Made by a program: the position numbers and the translations under genes. The notes under the pieces were generated by a model, which saw only the letters and a list, made by a program, of their open reading frames with translations, searched no databases and was not told where the DNA came from. A stretch of 53,553 bases of DNA from Deltaproteobacteria bacterium (GTDB lineage Bacteria > Desulfobacterota > Desulfarculia > Adiutricales > Adiutricaceae): assembly GCA_031279515.1 (NCBI GenBank), contig JAITII010000060.1:1-53553 (forward strand), given 5' to 3'. Positions within the stretch are counted from its first letter, which is position 1. Each line of letters starts with the position of its first letter. Below are positions 26,654 to 35,824 of the stretch, one piece after another.

Positions 26654-28831
26654 TTGCTTAAAAGACAAGCAAATATTTTAAATAAACTGGCACTAGCCAT
26701 AGCGGCTTTAGCCCTCTTCTCTTCTTTCGCTATGGCCCAAGGTGATACCCCAGAGGCTCTGGCATCCCTTTCAGTTAAAAGGCTTATCTTTGCTAGGGCA
26801 ATCTTAATAAGCCAGGCTAATTTACTCCCCGAGGAGGTAACATTAGAGCTTTCCCAAAAGGGCTGGAGCCTTGACGGGTCCGGGGGGATCTACTTTAACT
26901 ATGAAGATATAAAGTACCAGGGTTCCCTTATGGGTTCTACCTACCTTGTCTCCGACGGCTGGTGGGTAACCTGTGCCCACGTGGTAAAATTAAAAGAAGA
27001 GCGCCAAGAAATATTTATAGTGGCAAATTTTATCCCACAATTGGAGGTCTACCGGGCTAGGCTGGACTGGAAAAATGACCTACAAGACCTTGCACTTTTA
27101 AAGACAGAAAGTATTGGGCACTTGACGCCCCTTACCCTGGCTAAAGCACAATATATTAGCCCTCCTTTGGAAGTTTCGGCCATTGGCTATCCCCAGAGAG
27201 ATAATTGGCAGGCAGGCCCAACTATCAATGCCGGAAACCTCATCAAGGCTACCAAAGAAGGCGAGGTGGGCATGTGGGAGCACACGACAGCTACCAGTGA
27301 GGGTATGAGCGGAGGCCCCTTAATAAACCACTGCGGCGAGGTTGTAGGAACTATTGCTAGGGGGGCAGTAGCCCAAGATGCTAATCTTGCCCTAACAACA
27401 GGGGTTCTTTTGGCCCAGTTGGATAACAAAAATATTCCCTGCAATAAGGCAGATGACCACTGTCAGTCTAGCCCCCAGGAAAACACCAGTAATGGCGAGG
27501 ATACTAGTAAAGTAGAGGAAGAGGGGGGATCTAGTTTTTTGCGGGTTCTCTATGTGGGAGTCATCTTAGTAACCCTTGCTATCATCATCTTAGTAATCTA
27601 CCTCTTGCGCCTTAGAAAGATGCTTAAGACAGGCCAGCATATCAAAGCCACAGAGACAGTTGTGGGTCAGAAGATCTTAAGTACCTTGATAGGCAAAAAA
27701 CCAGGCAAAACCTTAAAAGAGGGCGATATTACCTGGAAATTGGCACCTGATGACCGCTGGATGCGCTATGATCCTATCACCGGGGTCGTCTACAGAGATG
27801 AGCTGATAGAAGAGAAGGAAGATACCACACGTCTTCCAGATGGGCAGGAAAAGGCCCCTGAACAGAGGGAAGGTAACTATGCCATACTGCATTCCACGGA
27901 CCTGGGGGATATATTTGCAGCTGAAGGCGATAAACTTATAGTGGGTTCCATGAAGCCTCCTGCGGACGTAAGGCTGGAAGCGGATTTTATCTCCAAAAAA
28001 CACCTTAAGATCACAAACTTAAATGGTAGAATCTTAATTGAAGATTTAGGGTCCACCAATGGTACCTTTATCAATAATAATAGGATCCAAAAAGAGGTCA
28101 CCTTAAATCCAGGAGACGTTCTCCGCCTTGGGGCTGTCCCTGGAGTAGCCGAGTTCCATCTCATGATGTCGTCTGGGTCCCTTGTGAAGCTAAAATCCTC
28201 CACAGGTGAGCCTGTTACATTAAGTTCCAACAGTTTCACCCCCTTAACCCTCTTTCCTGGCCAAGAGCTCACAATAGGATCTTCCAAGCTAAATTCTCAA
28301 GTGGTCTTGATGGCTCCCTTTATCTCTAGGGCCCATATGAGGGTCACCAATATTAATGGCAGGGTCCTGGTGGAGGACTTGGGGTCCACCAATGGCACTT
28401 TTATCAATAACCTACGCCTTTTGGCCCCTCAATTTTTGAATGCCGGCGACATCCTGCGCCTGGGAAAGCAGCCTGGCTTTGCCGAGTACCGCATTGGTCC
28501 GGAAGTTGCTTCTAGGGGTAGCTCCACTTTTGTAGTGGCGGTGGAACCCCAATTTTTAAATGCCCGTAGTATAGGGGTAGCAGTTAATTCAACTATTACC
28601 ATCGGCTATTTAGAAAAGAATTCTTTGGTTATTCGCGATAAGATAATATCCGGCTCCCACTGCTCTTTGAGCGTGTTGCCCGACAGAAGACTTTTACTAA
28701 AAGATTTAGGATCCACCAATGGGACATATATAGGAGGAAGTAAAGAGCGCATTAAAGAAGAGTTTGTAACCATTGGGCAGTCATTTTATCTGGCTAACCC
28801 TGTTTATACTTACAAATTAATGGCTATTTAA
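26654..28831 (+). CDS. Transmembrane trypsin-like protease with three FHA domains
   Basis: A 725-residue protein. A signal peptide (to about A28) is followed by a trypsin-like domain (85-255) with triad H109 (TCAHVV), D145 (LQDLALLK) and S219 (GMSGGPL). A helix at 298-319 crosses the membrane, then three FHA domains follow at about 405-505, 515-615 and 625-722, each with DLGSTNGT. The protease should face the periplasm and the FHA domains the cytoplasm, where they would bind phosphothreonine. The start is TTG at 26654, with AGGGGT upstream; no ATG precedes the signal peptide. The neighbours are two PP2C phosphatases. This join of outer protease and inner phospho-binding modules is unusual. 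Confidence 0.88.
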   Translation: MLKRQANILNKLALAIAALALFSSFAMAQGDTPEALASLSVKRLIFARAILISQANLLPEEVTLELSQKGWSLDGSGGIYFNYEDIKYQGSLMGSTYLVSDGWWVTCAHVVKLKEERQEIFIVANFIPQLEVYRARLDWKNDLQDLALLKTESIGHLTPLTLAKAQYISPPLEVSAIGYPQRDNWQAGPTINAGNLIKATKEGEVGMWEHTTATSEGMSGGPLINHCGEVVGTIARGAVAQDANLALTTGVLLAQLDNKNIPCNKADDHCQSSPQENTSNGEDTSKVEEEGGSSFLRVLYVGVILVTLAIIILVIYLLRLRKMLKTGQHIKATETVVGQKILSTLIGKKPGKTLKEGDITWKLAPDDRWMRYDPITGVVYRDELIEEKEDTTRLPDGQEKAPEQREGNYAILHSTDLGDIFAAEGDKLIVGSMKPPADVRLEADFISKKHLKITNLNGRILIEDLGSTNGTFINNNRIQKEVTLNPGDVLRLGAVPGVAEFHLMMSSGSLVKLKSSTGEPVTLSSNSFTPLTLFPGQELTIGSSKLNSQVVLMAPFISRAHMRVTNINGRVLVEDLGSTNGTFINNLRLLAPQFLNAGDILRLGKQPGFAEYRIGPEVASRGSSTFVVAVEPQFLNARSIGVAVNSTITIGYLEKNSLVIRDKIISGSHCSLSVLPDRRLLLKDLGSTNGTYIGGSKERIKEEFVTIGQSFYLANPVYTYKLMAI

Positions 28832-28838
28832 AAATTCC

Positions 28839-29450
28839 ATGAAAAGGAGATCTAGGGAAATAAATATCTTTTCCATCGCGGCATTGGATATCTTTGCTTC
28901 CGCCATGGGTGTATTTATGCTTTTGGCCCTCATTGCGCTACCTAGCCTCCACAAAACCAATAGTACCCCCCAAGAGAACCCGCCTGCGGCGAAATCAGAA
29001 GCTGAGCCAGCTCGTACCTTTCTCATGGTGGTCATTTCCTGGAACACATTGGCGGATATAGACCTTTATGTCACAACTCCCAAAAGAAATGTTTACTCTT
29101 TCCAAAATAAAACTTATAGTGATGAAAGCGCTGAGCTTTCAGTAGATGCCAACACAAGTAATAAAGATTATGGAGGAACGGAAATTTTTTCCACTAAAGA
29201 AGCTGAACCTGGTGATTATGATATCTATGTATGTAAATATGGCCCAAACTACAAAGACTTAACCTTTGTTACAGGTTATATAATTACTTCAAAAGGAGTG
29301 CAAAATTTCACAATACCTGGTGTACAAACGCCAGATACTCCCTATAGGGCTCCTTCCATAAACATCTCAGATGAGGGAAAGCTTACAATTTTGAAAAGGA
29401 ATAATGGAACAGATGGTGGTACAAAAAATGACAAGTGTATTCTCCTTTGA
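28839..29450 (+). CDS. ExbD-like anchored protein with DUF2135-like domain
   Basis: 203 residues. A basic N-terminus precedes a single helix (12-36) of the kind FSIAALDIFASAMGVFMLL, as found at the start of ExbD/TolR/MotB-like proteins. The outer part has SWNTLADIDLYVTTP (67-81), then PGDYDIYVCKYG, which resembles DUF2135 (YfaP-like) beta domains. It starts seven bases after the protease gene and its end overlaps the second PP2C gene by up to 47 bases. With the MotA/ExbB-type protein two genes on, it could form a stator-like pair. The family calls are by pattern only. Confidence 0.6.
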   Translation: MKRRSREINIFSIAALDIFASAMGVFMLLALIALPSLHKTNSTPQENPPAAKSEAEPARTFLMVVISWNTLADIDLYVTTPKRNVYSFQNKTYSDESAELSVDANTSNKDYGGTEIFSTKEAEPGDYDIYVCKYGPNYKDLTFVTGYIITSKGVQNFTIPGVQTPDTPYRAPSINISDEGKLTILKRNNGTDGGTKNDKCILL

Positions 29451-30312
29451 TAACGAAGATACCAAGCAGAGGTGTGGGGCGTTTTTTACTTTTGGCTTGG
29501 ATTGCCTGGGCATTGCCCTTACGGATAAAGGGGGTAGGGAAGAGAACCAGGATAGCTGGGGTCTGGCCATAGCCAGGGACGGAAGTCTGGTTATGGCAGT
29601 AGCTGATGGCCTGGGAGGGCACATCGGCGGGAGAATAGCGGCCCGCCTTGCCGTCATGGGTGCCATCAAGGTGAGTCATGAGGAAGGCTTCGATGGCCAT
29701 AAAAACGAATGGCTGGAGAAGATGTTCATAAACGCCAATAACGATATCTTGGCAGCACAAATGAAAGATCCCTCTGTCAATGAAATGAGATCCACATTAT
29801 TAGTGGCAATTATAAAGGATTATAGGTTAATATGGGGTTTTATTGGTGATGTTAGATTATATCTTATAAGAAATAATAAAATCATCTCCCAAACTAAGGA
29901 CCAGAGCGTTCCTCAGATGCTGGTGGACGCCGGTGTGATAGGCCCTGAAGACATAAGGGGACACCCGGATAGAAACAGATTGTTACAGGCATTGGGAGGG
30001 GGAGATGAGAAAAACATGGCGGACTTGACGGGAATTTCTGAGTTTTTTCCAGGAGACCTTTTGGTGGCTTCCAGCGATGGATTCTGGGAGCTTATCTACG
30101 AGGAATCCCTTCTGGGCATGGCTCAAAATAGCTCTCCCTTTAATATTGTTTTGGGAGCAGACAGGCACATACAAGAGATTATCAAAAATGGCGACCATGG
30201 ACTAGAGTTCGATAACTACTCTGTAATAGCCTTCACCCGCGACAATTTAAAAGACCTCAAGGATTATGTCGACCTAGCCAAGAAAAACAACATTATGCTT
30301 GTACAATGGTAA
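29404..30312 (+). CDS. PP2C-type Ser/Thr phosphatase, second copy
   Basis: 302 residues, soluble. Motifs are GGREENQDSW (D50), VADGLGGHIGGR (D68), FIGDVRLYLI, ASSDGFWEL and FDNYSVIAF, giving a complete metal site. It is closer to classic PP2C enzymes than the membrane-anchored copy at 25.6 kb and has no TM segment. The frame starts at 29404 (AAAAGGA just upstream, short spacing) inside the previous gene; ATG 29428 is an alternative. Two phosphatases in one operon suggest separate targets or compartments. Confidence 0.9.
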   Translation: MEQMVVQKMTSVFSFDNEDTKQRCGAFFTFGLDCLGIALTDKGGREENQDSWGLAIARDGSLVMAVADGLGGHIGGRIAARLAVMGAIKVSHEEGFDGHKNEWLEKMFINANNDILAAQMKDPSVNEMRSTLLVAIIKDYRLIWGFIGDVRLYLIRNNKIISQTKDQSVPQMLVDAGVIGPEDIRGHPDRNRLLQALGGGDEKNMADLTGISEFFPGDLLVASSDGFWELIYEESLLGMAQNSSPFNIVLGADRHIQEIIKNGDHGLEFDNYSVIAFTRDNLKDLKDYVDLAKKNNIMLVQW

Positions 30313-30351
30313 TTAGTATTTATTGAACTCATCAATATACGCCGGATCTTT

Positions 30352-31092
30352 ATGAAACTATCCACACATGCCAAAATTTTACTAATAGTACTTATAGCTG
30401 CTTTGGCATTTGTAATGTTAAGTTTCCTTATCCCTCAGGGCTCCAAGCTTGGAGCTGTCATTTTCGACAGAGACAACCATTATCCCTTTACAGTCCAGAA
30501 TCTCATGTGGGTTATTTTTTTTGTAGGATTGGGCGAACTTATCTATCGCATGGTGCTGTTAAGGGAACTTAATACCGGCCTTAACTCCGACTATCTTTCC
30601 ACTGACCCAAACATGATATACGATGCCGATGACATCATCGAATTAAGGAGTAAAGTTTACAATAAAAAGGACAAGGTGGCTCAACTTATTAATCTGTTAA
30701 CTTTAAGGTACCAGGCCAGCAATTATTCCGTCTCAGATACCCACCAGATGCTAAATTCCCAGTTGGAACTCATGCAATATCGCCTGGATATCGAATACTC
30801 AAGCATACGTTATATTACTTGGCTCTTACCTACAATAGGCTTTATAGGTACTGTCCTTGGTATCTCTAACTCACTATCAACTGCTGGAAGCAAAAGCACA
30901 TCCGATCCGGATTTTTTTCTTTCCATAAGTATAGAACTTGCCCTAGCCTTTAATACCACCTTTTTAGCCCTGGTGATGAGCGCTATTTTAGTGTTTTTGA
31001 TGCACCTCATTACAGCTAAAGAGGAAATTGGTATTGAGAGCTGTGCCAAGTATTGCTTAAATAATTTTATAAGTAGATTGGTTTCAAAGTGA
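30352..31092 (+). CDS. MotA/TolQ/ExbB-type proton channel protein
   Basis: 246 residues with hydrophobic helices at about 8-27, 50-70, 154-176 and 193-220 and a cytoplasmic loop between the second and third. The third helix has WLLPTIGFIGTVLGI and the fourth LALAFNTTFLALVMS, the two most conserved features of MotA/TolQ/ExbB channels. Such proteins form pentamers around a dimer of a single-helix partner and use proton flow to move an outer domain. The likely partner is the ExbD-like protein at 28839. It ends the first signalling operon; a short inverted repeat (CTAGTTT/AAACTAG) follows the stop. Confidence 0.8.
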   Translation: MKLSTHAKILLIVLIAALAFVMLSFLIPQGSKLGAVIFDRDNHYPFTVQNLMWVIFFVGLGELIYRMVLLRELNTGLNSDYLSTDPNMIYDADDIIELRSKVYNKKDKVAQLINLLTLRYQASNYSVSDTHQMLNSQLELMQYRLDIEYSSIRYITWLLPTIGFIGTVLGISNSLSTAGSKSTSDPDFFLSISIELALAFNTTFLALVMSAILVFLMHLITAKEEIGIESCAKYCLNNFISRLVSK

Positions 31093-31967
31093 TCTAGTTT
31101 GAAAACTAGTACCAGGGGATTTAGAGAGCTTTTAACTAAAAACTGGCCCTTTTGTTAAAAATGTTTATAGCATCTTCTTTTTTTTTTCAGAAGATGAGGA
31201 TAGCCCACAATTACTCGTCTCAAGAAGAGTTTTTTCCCAGTTTTTATGCTTTTCTCTGAGGTTCGGATGAAATTTACTATTTTATATATAATTAGCTCTA
31301 TAAATATATGAAAACAACTATTTTAAATATTTTAATTATAATAACTTTTAAAATAGTTAAATGAAGGTAATTATATTTTTATCTCTTCTCGTCATTTCCG
31401 CACAAGCGGCCTTAAGTTTAAGGTGTTTATCTAACTAGATATTTGTTGTTTAAAGGCTTTGTATGTGATAAGATATCTAATCTTTATGAAGTATTCTCTT
31501 TTGTAATTTAAACATTTTATAGTGTTATTCTATCTTGAGCCTTCAAATTGAATGAGGGTTAAATTTCCCCCTATCCCATAGGATTCTAACAATTTACTTA
31601 AGTCACCTAAGGTCATGGTAAAGTATTTTTCGTTTAAAAAATAAATTTTTTTAAGGCCTCTAAAATAGCCGATATTTATTTTGAAATCTTACCTAATACG
31701 AGCTTTCTTCTTTAGGCTATAGGGCATGATATTTGTTACAATGAATTGGCTGAGTCTACAAATAATAACCCCCCTTCATGGTCTTAAGCTTTATTTTCAA
31801 CTAGAGTTAAACTTGCCAGTCTGAGCCTTAGATAAATTTTCTTTAATTTTGCTAAATAATTTATATATGAATATAATTAATGCTTAATACAAAGAGTTTT
31901 ATATTTTTGAGTGATTTATCTATTTAATTTATTAACTATTGAAAAATAGTCTTTGAGGCTAGCTAAT
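31093..31967. other. Non-coding stretch inside the signalling region
   Basis: About 870 AT-rich bases between the channel gene and the FHA gene. It contains a small inverted repeat at 31094-31109, CATCTTCT/AGAAGATG flanking a T run at 31171-31196, and an A/T island near 31270-31370. No gene is seen; it probably separates two transcription units. Confidence 0.5.
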
Positions 31968-32711
31968 ATGAATTTTTTTATTTGCCCTAATGGGCATAGA
32001 TATAATCCCAAGAAATACGACTCATGCCCCCATTGCAAATTGGAGCAAGAAAAGCGCAATAAGTCCAAGAGCGCTATAAATTTAACTGCTGAGCGTAGTG
32101 CAGCGCAAGGCGCCCCTCAAGCTAATCTTAGTGAGCTAAATGCCCCTATAACCCAATTGGGACCCAGGACTAGGATTCAGCTACCAAAGGCGGATTTTGA
32201 AGATGAACAAGTGACCGACACCATAATTATGCCCGATCCCAGGTACAAGGCCGATGTGGCAGCTCCTGCCACTCAACTAGGGCAACCCTCTCCCACAGGA
32301 ACCATTGTCATCTTTGAAAGGGAACAGCCAGAAAGCGCTAAAGATCAACTTGTGCCCCTGCCTGTGGTGGCTTGGCTTGTCATTGTGGAGGGCATAGGTA
32401 AGGGCAGGGATTTTCGTCTAGTTAAAGGTCAAAATTTTATAGGAAGGGACAGGGACATGGAGGTCTCTTTGGACTTTGGTCCCCAAAGTGACACTAAAGT
32501 TTCCAAGCGTAACCATGCCGTTATAATATTTGACCAAACAAGAAATGAGTGTTTCATCGATTCTAGATCTGATAGTCATAAAAATTTACCTCTTTTAAAC
32601 GGGAGCACGATACTTAGCTTAACCTCTTTAAAAGACGGTGACATTATTCAGGTAGCTGATACCAAGTTTAGATTTGTTCCCCTTTGTGGACCCGCTTTTT
32701 CTTGGAGCTGA
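31968..32711 (+). CDS. Zinc-ribbon FHA-domain protein
   Basis: About 247 residues from ATG 31968. An N-terminal ribbon has CPNGHRYNPKKYDSCPHC, a motif often found in FHA proteins of Thr-phosphorylation clusters. A flexible Ala/Pro/Gln-rich middle with two TQLG motifs follows (possible phospho-Thr sites), then a C-terminal FHA domain (about 145-240: IGRDRDMEVSLDF, KVSKRNHAVI). It is a cytoplasmic adaptor that should bind phosphothreonine targets. The transmembrane kinase gene follows 75 bases later on the same strand. Confidence 0.85.
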   Translation: MNFFICPNGHRYNPKKYDSCPHCKLEQEKRNKSKSAINLTAERSAAQGAPQANLSELNAPITQLGPRTRIQLPKADFEDEQVTDTIIMPDPRYKADVAAPATQLGQPSPTGTIVIFEREQPESAKDQLVPLPVVAWLVIVEGIGKGRDFRLVKGQNFIGRDRDMEVSLDFGPQSDTKVSKRNHAVIIFDQTRNECFIDSRSDSHKNLPLLNGSTILSLTSLKDGDIIQVADTKFRFVPLCGPAFSWS

Positions 32712-32786
32712 TTGTTGGATAAAGATTTTTTTCTATAATTGAGTATTTAAATTCTATTGTCGTTTTAGTTGAGGTAACTTTTAGTT

Positions 32787-34472
32787 ATGGCTAAAAAAAT
32801 ACGTAGCGATTCTCTTCCCATAGGTTTTGAGATTCATGGATATAAAATCCTTGATGTCATTGGATCTGGAGCCTTTGGGATTACTTATTTAGCTAAACAC
32901 ATAATTTTAGACTCAGAACATGTCATAAAGGAATTTTTTCCAACAGATTCCGCAGTGCGGACAGGAAAAACCGAAGTTGAGCCCCGAACAGGCCCCGAGG
33001 ATGATAACTTCACATGGGGTTTAAATAGTTTTTTCGAGGAAGCTAAACTTCTCCATAGCCTTTCCCACATCAACGTGGTTAAGGTCACAGATGTGTTCAA
33101 ATCCAATGGTACAGCATATTTTGTGATGCCTTTTCTCCATGGCTGTACCTTTCATGAGTGGATAAAAAACCACCAACACCCAACGAAAGACGAACTATTG
33201 GATATCCTTGTACCATTGTTGGAAGGCTTGCACTTCATCCATGAGAAAGGAATCCTCCACAGAGACATAAAACCAGAAAATATCTATATCCAGGACGACG
33301 GAGATCCAATTTTAATTGATTTTGGAGCTGCTCGTATGGCTCTGGGACATAAGAGCCGAACAATCACAAAGGTTTTGACTCCTCATTTTGCGCCCTTTGA
33401 GCAGTATGATAGCCAGGGAACCTATACGCCGGCTTTGGATATATATAGCTTGGCAGCATGCATCTATCAGGCCATCACCCATAACCTCCCACCTGAGGCC
33501 CCTGCCAGAGTGCGCCATGATAATATGGAAAAACTAGTTGATAACCCAACTTACGTTACAATCTACGGACACAGCTTTTTAAGCGCAATAGATAAAGCCT
33601 TGTCAGTTTTTCCAGAAGCTAGGTTCCAAAATTGCAAGGACTTTCAAGATGCCATCTTAACTGAAGATGAAGCAGGGCTTGCCCCAACTGTTGGGACCTC
33701 AATTCCGCCAGCTGGAGAAACAACTCCGCCTAGCTCCCAACCCGGTTCAGAGGTCCCGGACTCCTATTGGCAGGGCCGCCCTACTGACCCCAATGTGGTG
33801 ACAACTGATAAGTCTATGCCACAAGGCATCCAAGTGGTTCATGCCCCACCGTCTATAGAACAAAACGCCGCGGTAGAGCAGCCTATTTCTGCTGCATCAA
33901 TTCATCTCCATCAGCCTGCAAGCTTAAGTCCACAGAAAAAAAGCAAGGCTAAGCTCTTTTTATTTATACTTATACCCCTAGTTATAATTGGTGGTGCTCT
34001 TGCCTGGTTTTTTACAATGCAAGCACCAACTCGTAGTAGTTCATCTGGTGAAGTTGTTGATAGTTCTTCGATTACTGCAGTTCCACTTAGTAATAATTGG
34101 AATGGTTGTTACCAATCGTCTGACGAAAACGAATTTGTAACTTTTGTTGACGGTGACAAAATTGTTCCTGTTAACTTTCGATTTTGCTTGGAAAATAACT
34201 TTATAAATATTAGCATAATTGAGAAAAGTGAATCAGGGCAACCGGTTGACACTTGTACCAGTGAAGCCCAAATCGATGTAGATGATAATTCTACTCTAGT
34301 ATTAAATCAACCTCGTGGTGGTCCGGTGTGTAAAGAATCACCTGAAACAACTTATGACCCAATCACTGTGAGTTGCACAGTATCTAATAACCCAAGTAAA
34401 GATTGTTCGGTGCACCTAGAAGGTGATACCGATCCAATAAACTTACAATTTTTTTCAGTATCCAGCACATAG
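32787..34472 (+). CDS. Transmembrane Ser/Thr protein kinase
   Basis: 561 residues. The eukaryotic-type kinase domain (about 15-290) is intact: glycine loop GSGAFG (26-31), Lys K48 in VIKEFFP, Glu near 84-85, HRDIKPEN (158-165), DFG (178-180) and APFEQY. A Pro/Ser-rich linker leads to one membrane helix (388-412). The outer domain of about 150 residues has six cysteines (441, 467, 490, 515, 530, 540), suited to three disulfides, and no known repeat such as PASTA. It should sense an envelope signal and phosphorylate Thr residues read by the FHA proteins nearby and erased by the two PP2C enzymes. The outer-domain DNA is more AT-rich than the kinase part. Confidence 0.92.
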   Translation: MAKKIRSDSLPIGFEIHGYKILDVIGSGAFGITYLAKHIILDSEHVIKEFFPTDSAVRTGKTEVEPRTGPEDDNFTWGLNSFFEEAKLLHSLSHINVVKVTDVFKSNGTAYFVMPFLHGCTFHEWIKNHQHPTKDELLDILVPLLEGLHFIHEKGILHRDIKPENIYIQDDGDPILIDFGAARMALGHKSRTITKVLTPHFAPFEQYDSQGTYTPALDIYSLAACIYQAITHNLPPEAPARVRHDNMEKLVDNPTYVTIYGHSFLSAIDKALSVFPEARFQNCKDFQDAILTEDEAGLAPTVGTSIPPAGETTPPSSQPGSEVPDSYWQGRPTDPNVVTTDKSMPQGIQVVHAPPSIEQNAAVEQPISAASIHLHQPASLSPQKKSKAKLFLFILIPLVIIGGALAWFFTMQAPTRSSSSGEVVDSSSITAVPLSNNWNGCYQSSDENEFVTFVDGDKIVPVNFRFCLENNFINISIIEKSESGQPVDTCTSEAQIDVDDNSTLVLNQPRGGPVCKESPETTYDPITVSCTVSNNPSKDCSVHLEGDTDPINLQFFSVSST

Positions 34473-34482
34473 TGGCTACTAT

Positions 34483-34518
34483 AAAATGCCTTAAATGACC
34501 TAAAATGGCATTTTTTTT
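34483..34518 (+). terminator. Intrinsic terminator after the kinase gene
   Basis: AAAATGCC (34483-34490) pairs with GGCATTTT (34507-34514) around a 16-base loop, followed by T residues. Confidence 0.75.
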
Positions 34519-35824
34519 AAATGTCTAAACTAACAAAAGGTCAAGGTACAAGTAAATATATAGCAAAAATTAAAAGCTCTTAGAAAACATTTTGCTTATA
34601 AGCTATAACTATGCCTATTGGCTCTAACTTTGCTTAATATACGGACCAGTTTCATATTAACTTTAAAACTTTCCTGCGATACTTGTGCGTGGTGGCAATG
34701 CTGCTGCCCTTAAAATTTTTGGACCTTTTTAGCACAATAGTATAAGCACTCTAAAGTTTACTTTCATTAATGGAAGTGCATTGATGCTTCTTTATCTCTT
34801 TTGGTGCAGTCATTGCCCCTTTTGCAGCTTTAAGCTCAATATTACAATAGCGCTCATATGTTTTTACGAAATAGCTCTATCAAAAATTTAAGTAAAATTT
34901 CTGGAAATTAGTGCTTCTAAAATATCCTAACTCTTATACTAGAGCCTTAGCTTATTTACCAAAAAAGATCCCGATTTTCTATTTTTATATTTTCCTTTAG
35001 AGCATTGTAGTTAGAATTTTTTTTGGGGGCCCTTATCCTAAGTTCTCTTAAATAAAATTTTAGTCTTTTTTGAAAATATTATTCCCAATTTTTTTGAGTC
35101 ATTTTTGCCACAACAAGCCTTGGGTAAATTATTTTAGTGGCATGCTGAATTTGTTAAAATATATATCTTTTTAATCTTTTTTTAGTTTGTTATAGCCGTA
35201 TTAATTAAAAAGTAACATATTTAAAAAGTATTTTTAACTCTAGCTTAGCCTCTATGGGTTATTTTCTCCTATTTTTTGATTTCTCTCACTTTTTTTTATT
35301 TTTTTATTTCTCTCTCCCTATTTTTCTGATAAGCTCCTCATATTTCTTCCTTTTTTGCTCCTGAAGTAAAATTTTATAAAATATGGCTTTTTTCTTAATA
35401 ATTCTCTTTTTGGTTCAATGATAGAGGCATTTTCTTCATTTTCTAGCTAAAAAAAAGAGCTTTCATTTTTTCTTTCTTTAGACTATGCTAGTTGTTTATT
35501 TTTAAAGGTTTTCATCCTTAACCTTATAATACAGGTAATTTAAGTATCATTATTATCTCTCTTAGTATTTTACTTAGAATTTTGTCCCTATTTTCTTTTT
35601 TGCTCAAATGCCTCTAATACTTTTATTTATTTTAGCCATCTTCGTTAAGTTTTATTGCCAAAGATGCCGCTGTGATTTCCTTTTAATTACGCCATTTTTA
35701 ATTGAATTTCTAATAAAAACAATGGATCTTATTTACTTGTGTTATTTTACAGATTAATGTGCTATTATTTCTTTGGCCTTATTGCTTTCCTGTTTTAAGA
35801 TTTTGGACCATCTAGGAGGAGATA
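34519..35824. other. Non-coding, T-rich stretch before the Crp/Fnr gene
   Basis: About 1.3 kb without a credible gene. From about 34980 to 35660 the plus strand is strikingly rich in pyrimidines, with runs such as TTTTTTTTATTTTTTTATTT and clustered CTCTC. No RNA gene or repeat family is recognised. The Crp/Fnr gene at its end has TAGGAGGAGAT just before the start codon. Confidence 0.5.

Noticed and set aside
28839..31092. Zorya antiphage system
   Set aside because: The channel pair is similar in kind, but there is no OmpA-type domain and no ZorC/D/E-like helicase or nuclease.
25569..34472. Type VI secretion locus
   Set aside because: Kinase, phosphatase and FHA proteins are present but there is no tss core gene (sheath, baseplate, TssM or ClpV).
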